Of a DNA stretch of 64,000 nt, positions 55,001 through 64,000 are shown piece after piece. The position numbers were made by a program, and so were the translations under genes. The stretch lies in contig OU744725.1 in assembly GCA_916613615.1 (NCBI GenBank), forward strand, positions 12,054,253 to 12,118,252, written 5' to 3'. How positions within the stretch are numbered: the stretch's first letter is position 1; every line of letters begins with the position of its first letter. The notes under the pieces are model-generated. The model worked only from the letters and a program-made list of their open reading frames with translations. It made no database searches and had not been told where the DNA came from. Source of the stretch: Steromphala cineraria (lineage: Eukaryota; Mollusca; Gastropoda; Trochida; Trochidae).

Positions 55001-58000
55001 AAAGTGCAACACATGATTTGGTGAGGATATACAAAATACATTATCTTATATAATTGCATGAGAGCATAAATAGTAACAGTATGTCATAAAAGTGGTAAGA
55101 GCATAAATAATGAACTTTTTTATACATTAATTAAAGAATTTGGAGATCATAGACCTTTCATCACTAGGGAAATCAGAGTTGAAATTATGAATTCATACAT
55201 GTTTATTTCAAATACTTAAAATCATTGATTTCAGGATATATCATTTTAAAACTACAATCAAATTGATCGATTTGTCCACCCCATGGGAAGTATGAAACCA
55301 ACTTACATCAGTGAAGGGGATTCTGTTCACATTCATTTCTTTCTTCCATGAGCGCAGCATGTTGGAGCGGAACTCCTGGTTGAAGGGACCGCTGTACGAG
55401 AGGAAGCCTGTGGCTAACAACACGTCTCCCACGAGCCGCTGTATCTGCGACTCGAAACTCTTGCTAGCCTCAGTCCATCTGATCTTCTCTCCCGACAGTC
55501 CATTAATAAGAGCCTCCGCGTTGTTCATCTTGCGACGGCAAGCTTCGGCATCGTCCATGAGTGTCTAATGTGCAATTGATTATTTGTTAGTTATATTTTG
55601 ATTTTAAGCCAGTTTGCACAGAAAGAAATATTTAGCAATGTGAATTCAAAATTCAAAGAAAAAGATATTTACCAATATGAATGAAAATTTGAAGGGTAAC
55701 TACTAACCAAGCCAGAGTTTATTGTTTGGTAATTCTCACGCTCAACCTCTTGACAAAAAGGATAATAAAGGAGCTACACTAATAGATTAGTATGAATTTA
55801 TTTTGTTACTTGGCTTATATTGATGACATACCTGTTTCTCAGCCATGGCAGCATCAAACTGTGCTTGTACCACATCCAACTCGGCCTGTTTGGCGTCGAG
55901 TTGACCCTGGGCAGTCATGAGATTTCCATTGGCTACTCCAAGTTTGGCCTCTTGGACTGCCAAGTTGGCCTGAGGACAGACAAAGAGGAGGTTATGATAA
56001 CGATAAACCTGACCAAACTCACAACTACCTCTTGTACTTGTAATTAAATTCAACAAAACAACATTTTACATAAAGTCTTATTCTATTGCTTTCTTTTATC
56101 ATTGGCACGAGACTATCCTGACATGTTACTTGTGTTTCATGCAAAAGGACCACAAGAGAATGCATGTTGTATAACACAACAGACATTTAAGCTACGTATT
56201 TCAGCAATAAGCTAAGCCCTGTCAGATCTTATATCATACAGGATTGCATCTTGCGCAGATTTGCCATAGAAATTATTCAAGAAATACTTTACAAAGACTA
56301 CCTTTGAATATTAGCTTATACATTGATATAACAAAAGACACTAAAAATAATGGAATTATGCGAGTGACATTCACCTTGAGTGGCAGGACTTCCTTGTTGA
56401 TGCTATAGAAAACGGCCATAGCTCTGGTCCAGGATGCGAGACCAGCCACGTCACCGCACACTTTACGAGCACTCTCCAGTGTGTAGTCCTCCATTGTGAG
56501 GTACGGCTGCATCAACTCAACAGTCTCCTCCGTGATGGTGTCCTGGAAACAGATCATTATTTGTAAGTGAAGTCAATTACAGCCAAAAACGTATATACGT
56601 TCCTACATATTCATGAACATGACTTATAAGAATGTGAACACCATACAAGTGTAGAGAGAAGGCAGTGGTACCTTGTTGAAGTTCAGCAGCTGCTGGAGAA
56701 GACCTCCAGCCATGAGTTTGAGAGCTTCAGACCAGGACGGCTTGAGACAGGGCCTCTCGGGATCCATGGTCACCGCGTCCAGTCTCTTCCGGAAGAGTAG
56801 GATCACACAGTCCATGATCCTCATGATTAGGTGAGGAGGCTTGCCAAGCTTACGCACTGGAAGTTACGAGGGTTAATTTTTTAAATGGGAGTTTTTAAAT
56901 TGTTGGGTTACCCACTGAAAGTTATGGAGATGATATACTGTAGGGACATAAAAGTTATTCACTGAAAGTTAAATAGTGTTCATAAGCGTACAGGCACTTT
57001 TTAAATAGGTACACACCGAAAGTTATTGAGATGATATTAAAGAGATTTTTTAAATGATGGTAATGCAATGAAATGATTATATGATTACAGGGAAAATCTT
57101 GGTGAGGAAAATGACCTGAGACTTTTTTTATAGAGGTGAGATGTTTTGTGGTTAAACCTTTCAATAGATTTTCACTCGAAACTGACTAACCTAGTTTGAG
57201 ATATAAGCGAGTGAGTGAGTGAGTTATTGTTTTACGGCACTTGGGTTGAGATAGAAGACCTTGCAATAAAACTATTCCATACCTGTGGATATATGGGCAG
57301 GTTTGATGGTCTGTAGAGCCATTTCAGCTTCCTCTAGCGCTGGACGGGCTGCTTCGAGTTTCCCCATAGCAATAGCCTTGTCTTCCTGAACACACAAACG
57401 ATATATTTTTATGACATGGAAAAATAGAAACCTGGATTCAAACCAGGACAGAAGCATGAGCAACCAAACCTACCAAAATATATTTTGGGGAAAAATATAT
57501 AGAAAGGGGCAAGAGTAAGCTCACTAACCAAGATCTGATTTGCCAGGAAAGAAGCAAAAGAAAGCAAACTCACTGTTTAATAGTTTCAGAGAAAGAAAGG
57601 AAGCTAAGTATCACACAGATCCAAACCAAGAAAGAGACAAGAGGAAGCTGACTTACTGAGATCTGATCTACGATGGTCTGAGCCTGATCCTTGACCTTCT
57701 GGACTTGGGCCTTGACCTTCTCTGCAGCCTGGGCCTTGACCGTCACCTCAGACAACACCTGGTCAGCTTTCTTGGAGGCGACAGCCAACTCCTTCTCCTT
57801 GTCCACTAACTCTAGACTCAGCTCATTCACAGACTCAGATGCTTCAATCAGCTTCTTCAGACCTGCAAATATAAATGTCAAGCTGTCAGATACGCTAAAT
57901 CACACAGTAACTGAGATGAATATAAGAAATTGGTATATTTGATGTGTATTTTACTTGTTTTGTAGACCCACAGTCAATATATAAGTATTGATGTTTTTCA

Positions 58001-61000
58001 TCTAATTTTACCAAGAAGTCAATTTCCATCAAAGAGTGTTATCTTTCATTTCATCCTTTTGACCAACATTTTGATTTCTGTTGTTTATTATTTTACCTGC
58101 ATTAAATCACTCACAAACACACAAATATTTTTCCTTTATGTTCCCTACTCAGTACACTTCCTTGTCCAACCATCACGCTATCTTACCTGTATTCATCCTG
58201 TTGGCTAACAGGCCAATCTCAGCCTTCTTCTCTGAGTAGATTTGTTTGTAGCCTGACAGGAAGGATAGGTAAGACTTGGGAGTCACGTGAGTTTGACGTC
58301 GGAATCGGTGGAAGTATTCAGTGCAGAGTTCTGCTACCAAATCCTAAAAGGAAAATACAAACTTTAAATTTATCATTCCTCTTAGAGAACCTTGGACATG
58401 TTTCAGAGGCATTTGAGAAGTCTTAATATCATATCCATATGTTTAAATTGCTATTTTCTCATTTCCCCATTTGCTTGAAAGCGGTCATAAGGATCTATAC
58501 TAAAATTTTGAAACTTTCTACAATAAAGAAGTTGATCATCCATAAAAGTACTTGAACATACCTGGAACACACCCATAGTGTTTACAACAGACTGCTTGAC
58601 GACAGGTGTGCAAGCAATATCGTACGTAGCCAGGAAGTGGTTTGACACAGCGATGAGAGCATCTTTGGGCCAGCGTTGGAACCAGTTCATTGTACACCCT
58701 GAGATCAACCCGGGAAACTTCAGGGAGCGGTTCCGGAACTTCTCTCCAACCTGGAATTAGGATATCGCTTTATATTGTAATATCTTTACTTTGTAATCAT
58801 TTCATATCATATCATTGATTCTCATATTGTATTTTTTAAAGTTGAAAGTGTTTAGAGAAAGCAAAAAAATCAAAGATACATTATTTCGCTTCATATTTGC
58901 AACAATAAAAACAATCAGACTGAACTGTCTCTTTAAGTTTGACTCACCGGCGAGAAGCAAAGACAGACGTGCAGGTTTTGTCTGACGCGGCTCATGTAGT
59001 AGTCATACAAGTTCTCATTGGTCGGTGGTCGACGTGGGAAGTCTTTCTTCATGGGGGCAATCAACTCCTGCAGAATCTCATCCATCTCGTCTCGGGCAAA
59101 CAGACCGGACACCTGGAGAACAAGGGGATAAGGATTTGATCAAAGAGGCGAACATTATCAACATATAATCAGCTATGCTGAGATGATAACTAAATCTTCC
59201 TTTTCAAAGTTGAAATTACAAAACTATCTTATCAGTCCAAATCCTGAAAAAGTGTCTTTACATTATCCCAAAAAGAAATGAATCTTATTACAAATGATAT
59301 GTTAAGACTGTTGTGTAACAATAACCGAGAGTGAGTTGGTATTTTCACTGCTGGGGCAATATTTCAGCCATAACAGCAGTGTATGACACAAGTCAAATTG
59401 AAATAAATTTTTCTAAAATTGAAGTTGTCATCCTTAACAATTCTCATACATATGACAACTAAAACAGATGGTATGTTCCCAGACTTACCTCCCCTGAGGA
59501 GAGGATGTTGTTCATGTACTCGAGGAATCCCTCGTCCTTGATCTCGTTGTCGGTGAAGAGGAAGGTGATACCGTTGCCCTGCTGACCCGCCACTCGATAC
59601 AGACTCTTGAGGTCCTCCAGCAGGTTCGACACATTGTACGACCTGATGGACAGATTTACGTGATTAATTCAATGGTACTGAATTTTAGATTCCGAGCAGA
59701 TATCATGTCATACAATCTTCACATCTTTTGTTATGATGGACATGTTTATAACCTATATATGAATTGAGATGGTTACTTCAATGGTACTGTATTTTGAATA
59801 CACCATGTCTGATAATACAGTCTTCATGTCAGGTTTGACATCTTTCTCTATATGGGAATTGAGAAAGTTACTTCACTGATATTGTTTCCTAAATTGAAGC
59901 AGGTTTAATACAATGTATGACCCGATGGAGAGATTGAGAAAGTCACTTCAATAGAGCTGTATCAGGATATGTATAATTGTACAAAAATGACCCCTCTAAG
60001 GTAACTTTACACACTTAGGTAGCATCAATATCGTCATAATGGTTGACCATAGTAGGGTGCCAAAACAATTGACAATTAGATGATAACTCACTTATTACCA
60101 TGGTTGTTTGGGGCAATAATCCCGTTCTAAATATTGTTAGAAACTGAATCCAGGGGGAAATGTTACTTAATTCAAAACCATTTCTGCATTGATTAACAAA
60201 GCTTATGATCAGGAAATGATCTTACATTGAATAGTAGCGAATCAACAGATAGGGCTTACTAAAACACTGATAGCAACTGACCTTGTCAGGGTTATCTGGA
60301 AGGTCTTGTACCCAGCAATGAAGGATGCCAGTCTTGTGAGAGACTGTTTGCCGGACCCTCCCACACCTACAAGTAGGGCGTGGCCTCGAGGGGTGCGGAT
60401 GATACGAGAAATCTTCACCAAGTTGGTCATGGCATCCTGTAATGAGTAATGACTGTCAGTTACAACTTCAATAAATATTGATGCCCTATTCTTTATACAA
60501 TTCACAATGTTAATGACTGCTACTCAACCACTTTGCAGTATGTATTTCATGCATTTCAACTTTAACCTTTATTTCAATGTAGAATATTTTTTTCAAGCAT
60601 GTTTCTGTTATTGTCAAAATATCTTCAAATGGTTACCTTGAAGAACACAAGATCCATCTTGGAGCCTCTGACAAGCTCATTGTACTGTTGCTGGTACGAG
60701 AGAAGTCGCTCATTGAGGGACTCGTAGTTGGGGATTGGTTCATAGATCTTGGGAGCATCCAGATCTGCGTCCTCTCCCTCCTCTCCTGTAGGTTCTGGGG
60801 GTTCCCGGAGGAAGTCCACGAAGTAGGGCTCGTTCTCCATATCCTGGCACACAGCGGAGCCACACTCTTCTTCTGCGACCTTTCATAGGGGAATAAATCA
60901 GTAAGTTAGTGAGTGTTTAGCACTGCTTTGGCAATATGGCAGCCATTTGCAGCATAATATCAGAATCAAACATCTAGCATGGTCATAGTAGAGAAAACTG

Positions 61001-63810
61001 AGTATCAAATTTTTTCTCCAATATTTGATTTTTAATTTCAGAATCCAATCTCGCTTTTCTTTCGAATTTTCTTTAGGAGTTTACCATTGGTGTTGATGTT
61101 GATCTTCAGTCTTTTCAATAAAAAAAATAGTTGATACACAATGTAAACTTGAGAGTTGAAGGGCTAAGAATTAATTTCTAGATGGATTTGTTTCTATACC
61201 TGCTTGATGACTTTCTCAAACCAATCTTTGTCGGCCATCTCGGTGAATCGGTCAGCAATGACGCGAGTACACTCATGTTTCCATAGTGACATCAAGATAC
61301 CAGTGCTGGTTACGATATCCGGGGTTGTATTCAACATGCCCTGAAATATGAGGTCAACATTTAAAATAAGTTCAATACATGTAAATTTTATATGCTACAA
61401 ACTGCCTCCAACAATATTTCACAGCAGATATTATCATATATGAAAGAACATCATGGCTTTACCATTCATTGCAGTGAAACTGCATTAAATAAGGATGTAT
61501 CATTGCAAATATTTTTCAAGCAGGAAATATCTATTTCACAGATTTCAAGCTATTGGGACTTCATTACTGTCTGACCAAGGGTCAAGAGGTTCATGTTTAA
61601 TATGTTCAAATAAACTTCTGAGCTTCTGACAAGATTCAAACTTTTGACACGGTGACTCAAACTTCAATTGTTTGAGCTTTTTTTACTTTGAGCCAACCCA
61701 CCTGCCAGATTCTGCTAAGATCCCTCAAGTTGAAGACATAGTGGAACTTGGCTGGAGTGGGCAGCATCTTTCCCTTTACTTTCTGCCACACCTTCCTGGT
61801 GGCTAGCACCAGCGACTTCACAAGCTCACATACATCTTCACGGAAGTCACGTTTCTGAAAAGAAAGATCGTAAGCTTAGAAAACAATGGATGTCATGCTG
61901 AAGGTTAAATAAAATGTCTTATTTCTTCATCATACAGGAAGCATTTGGAAACCATCAGTAATACACTGTACAATTACATCTACAATTATTTTTTTAGGAA
62001 CTTAGTTGCTGAATAAGTTTTAAGAAGGCAAATCGTTTCTTTATCAGTTGCATCACTGTCATGTGCTTATGCTATTTAGGTTACAATTATCATGATATAC
62101 TGTTAAGTATGAGGAGATTATGTATGAGTTACCTCTGATCTTATCAAAGTCAAATTCATATATAGCAAAAAAATGTTACATTATTCAGCATTGAGACTGC
62201 ATTCCAGTTTGCAAACAGGATTATCTTTCAATTACCTGTGTGAACCAACCACTTCCAATGGTGGAGAAGATTTTGTCAATGGAAGCATTTGAGGGCAGGG
62301 TACAGTTGAAGATGTTGAATGCTCGCTTGAGACGTTGGGGGATGTCGTTACGACCGCCACCAGGGTGGATCATGGCGGAGATGATCTGAATGTCAACAAT
62401 GGTGGTGAACTCTCCAGGTTTCTCGAGGTTGTAGAAGCCGTGGTATTCCATCATCTGACGTGTGATCTCGTTTGTCACCTAGGGGAAAACAAACAAAAAT
62501 GAGTTGTCATAGCAAAGTTTTATAAAAAGAATGTGGTAAAATATTATTGGTATTAAGATCATTTTGACACATTCAGTCACAAAAAGAATTATTTTCTCCT
62601 TTGAACACTGCAGCTGAATTTAGAAGAGAACTATCCTGAGGAGCAAATTTATGGCAATGTAATTTTTATGAAACTTAAAAGCAACTTCAAATCTGGAGGT
62701 AAGAACAAGACTGACCTGATCTCCCCACTCATTGATGATGGGCATGTTGATGTCATCAACAAACACTGTCATCTTGCGTCCAGCTGGCGGTCCATAAGTT
62801 GTTCCCATCCTCTTGTCCACATAGCTCTCAATAGTACGCTGAGAGAAACAAACAGAAGTTTGGCTGAATTTCCTACAAGATCCATATTTTACCACAATAT
62901 CACAAAATATCTGAACCAATTGGAGCCCCAAATAAGAGTGTACAATGTATGTTGAAAATTTTAAACATGGATCAAAAAGTAAGGATTTGTTGATCTGAAT
63001 AAACGTAAATCTATGTAATTCATAAAACTATCATACTCATTTTCTCATGAGCTATATGTTTAATCATTGACAATGAGAGACAGACGTACCTGGAAGAGCA
63101 TGGGTGTTGACGCGCTGGAGAAGTTGAAGCTCTTAAACATGTGAACCTCCGGGTCGTGCTTGCCACAGTATCCCTGCACCATCACAGTCTTGGCTGTACC
63201 CTGGGGACAAAAAGAAGAATATCTTCATTTAATGTTTCTACGATCTCAATAGGGATAAACAAAGCAATAGTCAATTTGTCAGTGACATGGTAATGTGGGT
63301 AAGCAAGGTTGGTACAAAATAATAAATTAAAGGATTAAGGAGAGAGTATTTTGACGACGTGTCTCCAATCCCTTTCTAAGTGAATATAATATATTTTAAT
63401 CAAACCGTCAACTTATGTCACCTCACTTTCTAATGCCTTGTTATGATTTCCTTAACTGTAACAAATTTTATTTAGCAACAAGCCTGCATGTTCAACTTCA
63501 TTTTTCTCACTATCGCAAACTATCAAATGATATGGAGATTTACCTGTTCACCGATGAGTAGGACCGACTTCCCCTGCTTGGAGATGAGGTCAATGAGGAA
63601 GTCAGTTCGGACATTGTCCACGTTAGGGATGAGGATACCAGTGTACTCTGGGGTTGTGTCGTGGGGGTACGCGTACTCTGGTACTCTACTGCCCCAATGC
63701 TGCCAGTCTCCATTTTCTCCCACAACATACTCGTAGATGGTGTCGTCTCCTGTTACTGGGGGTAGTGGCAGATCAAAGTCTTTCTTCTTCTCAAACATCC
63801 ATTCCTCAAG
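45975..63810 (-). CDS. DNAH5/8: Axonemal outer-arm dynein heavy chain, C-terminal half (DNAH5/DNAH8 type), partial
   Basis: Thirty-five exons totalling 6360 nt (2119 aa plus TAG at 45975-45977). The 5' half is beyond the window. Exons, right to left: 63544-63810, 63090-63200, 62716-62838, 62236-62478, 61702-61854, 61200-61340, 60637-60879, 60282-60436, 59489-59642, 58948-59112, 58562-58750, 58187-58343, 57657-57862, 57283-57385, 56672-56856, 56375-56542, 55832-55969, 55307-55564, 54608-54802, 54183-54338, 53718-53900, 53098-53341, 52408-52713, 51921-52060, 51399-51566, 51014-51149, 50576-50715, 50118-50282, 49619-49813, 49082-49344, 48572-48728, 47958-48170, 47323-47451, 46602-46728, 45975-46258. 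It is the ATP-driven motor of motile cilia. AAA3 to AAA6, stalk and C-terminal domain are intact, with no frameshift. Match to DNAH5/DNAH8 is near-continuous by recall; telling the two apart needs a tree. One intron is GC-AG. Confidence 0.95.
46453..46510. repeat. GTGAGTGAGT-type interspersed repeat, dynein intron copy
   Basis: AGTGAGTGAGTAATTGTTTA followed by ACGCCGCTTATTTCACA. Same family as 47566, 52242, 57205, 59325 and 60900. Confidence 0.6.
47566..47610. repeat. GTGAGTGAGT-type repeat, diverged copy
   Basis: TTGAGTGAGCTGGTTGTTAT, then TCTGCCATTTGCTGCATAA. Diverged but with the blocks in order. Confidence 0.4.
52242..52305. repeat. GTGAGTGAGT-type repeat copy
   Basis: TGAGTGAGTGAGGTATTGTT, then TCGCTGCTTTGGCAGTATTG and GAGCCATTAGTGGCA. 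Confidence 0.6.
52408..54802 (-). CDS. Dynein exons 19-23: AAA5 module
   Basis: Residues 1054-1414. Hallmarks are [18 protein letters not shown], then [35 protein letters not shown], and [18 protein letters not shown] and [13 protein letters not shown]. Exon 20 ends with Lys-AAG and is followed by the GC-AG intron; exon 23 carries [17 protein letters not shown]. Confidence 0.92.
53901..54182 (-). other. GC-AG intron in the dynein gene
   Basis: The intron after exon 20 begins GCAAGT (plus strand 54177-54182 reads ACTTGC) instead of GTAAGT and ends CTTCAG before exon 21. The reading frame demands this junction: Phe-Lys before, Val-Lys-Val after. The rest of the donor is a perfect consensus AAG|GCAAGT, as expected for the minor class of GC-AG introns. 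Confidence 0.8.
55307..58343 (-). CDS. Dynein exons 12-18: stalk coiled coil and microtubule-binding domain
   Basis: Residues 649-1053. Helix CC1 covers about 690-795 (heptad-rich, [33 protein letters not shown]). The microtubule-binding tip is around 800-920 and includes [20 protein letters not shown] and [12 protein letters not shown]2 returns at about 922-1010 ([19 protein letters not shown]). Exon 18 ends with the AAA5 entry [18 protein letters not shown]. Lengths of both helices fit the family, so stalk registry looks normal. Confidence 0.92.
57205..57245. repeat. GTGAGTGAGT-type repeat copy, truncated
   Basis: AAGCGAGTGAGTGAGTGAGT followed by TATTGTTTTACGGCACTTGG; the rest of the unit is missing. 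Confidence 0.6.
58562..60879 (-). CDS. Dynein exons 7-11: AAA3-AAA4 junction and AAA4 module
   Basis: Residues 347-648. The stretch [14 protein letters not shown] followed by a Glu/Asp-rich loop ([12 protein letters not shown]) and [12 protein letters not shown] is the family-specific lead-in to AAA4. The P-loop GVGGSGKQ is at 451-458 and Walker B FLFTDNE at 506-512, both intact. Then [15 protein letters not shown] and the [16 protein letters not shown] block match the end of AAA4. Confidence 0.92.
59325..59385. repeat. GTGAGTGAGT-type repeat, diverged copy
   Basis: GAGAGTGAGTTGGTATTTTC, then ACTGCTGGGGCAATATTTCA and GCCATAACAGCAG. Confidence 0.5.
60900..60960. repeat. GTGAGTGAGT-type repeat copy
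   Basis: AGTAAGTTAGTGAGTGTTTA, then GCACTGCTTTGGCAATATGG and CAGCCATTTGCAGCA. Confidence 0.55.
61200..63810 (-). CDS. Dynein exons 1-6: AAA3 module
   Basis: Residues 1-346 of the visible protein. Residues 1-86 ([14 protein letters not shown], then [17 protein letters not shown]) lead into the AAA3 P-loop GEQGTAKT at 87-94. The loop is split by the intron between exons 1 and 2, right after Gln89. Walker B VFVDDIN is at 151-157, and PPAGRKM precedes it. In DNAH5-type dyneins AAA3 binds nucleotide and gates microtubule release, and here Lys93 and the acidic Walker B residues are retained. Confidence 0.9.
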
Positions 63811-64000
63811 CTGAAACATAAGTTTACAATATTAAATATTATTATATATTCAATTATAGTCATTGACATATATATCATCACCAGAAGAAAAACTTTTATG
63901 AAGATAATGTATTCTATGCAAATTGGACAGTGAAATCAATGAATAGTTGTTTTAAAAACTTTGAGGAGATTCCTCTTTGTGTTAAAACTATATTTAGATG
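63811..64000 (-). other. Dynein intron continuing past the window edge
   Basis: The acceptor TTTCAG (plus-strand CTGAAA) lies directly at 63811. No upstream exon is visible before the window ends; the missing 5' half of the gene (tail, AAA1 and AAA2) must lie to the right. Confidence 0.75.

Overview
This is an AT-rich animal nuclear DNA window. It has spliced genes with short exons and GT-AG introns (one GC-AG), and its introns and intergenic DNA are full of small inverted-repeat transposons, tRNA-derived SINEs and (GTCC)n-linked satellite DNA. An axonemal dynein gene plus short intronic repeats opening with GTGAGTGAGT and an AGCTCACCTT-bounded (GTCC)n element suggest a lophotrochozoan, most likely a mollusc (probably a bivalve). 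The species call is inference from repeat style, not proof.

Layout. 1-5.8 kb: no recognised gene; several transposon remnants (a TTAA-flanked MITE, a long-TIR element with a 9-bp target duplication, a 5'-truncated non-LTR retrotransposon inside another TIR element). 5.83-8.41 kb (+): one large terminal exon encoding a transmembrane segment and an about 800-residue acidic, probably disordered cytoplasmic tail; its upstream exons were not found. 8.4-14.5 kb: transposons, including a nested foldback element, ending in a region with two near-perfect DR1-like nuclear-receptor sites. 14.57-29.67 kb (+): a small gene of unknown function (about 137 aa, five exons, all introns phase 1; the first exon is the least certain), with a huge last intron holding a 156-bp satellite array. 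29.7-34.0 kb: intergenic, with a tRNA-Glu-derived SINE. 34.05-42.03 kb (+): a complete nine-exon short-chain dehydrogenase/reductase gene (260 aa) with all catalytic residues. 42.0-46.0 kb: convergent intergenic region. 45.98-63.81 kb (-): the 3' half of an outer-arm axonemal dynein heavy chain (DNAH5/DNAH8 type): 35 exons encoding 2119 residues from just before the AAA3 P-loop to the stop codon. The 5' half lies beyond the right edge.

The genes do not look functionally linked. The dynein is a ciliary motor, the SDR a soluble NADP(H)-type oxidoreductase, and the other two are unrecognised. All exon joins for the dynein (6360 nt), the SDR (783 nt) and the small gene (414 nt) sum to multiples of three with no internal stop, which supports the models. 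The strongest candidates for new biology are the orphan transmembrane protein, the 156-bp array in which each unit carries a YY1-like AAGATGG core, the shared 3' tail between a SINE and a LINE in this window, and two hAT-type MITEs lodged immediately upstream of coding exons.
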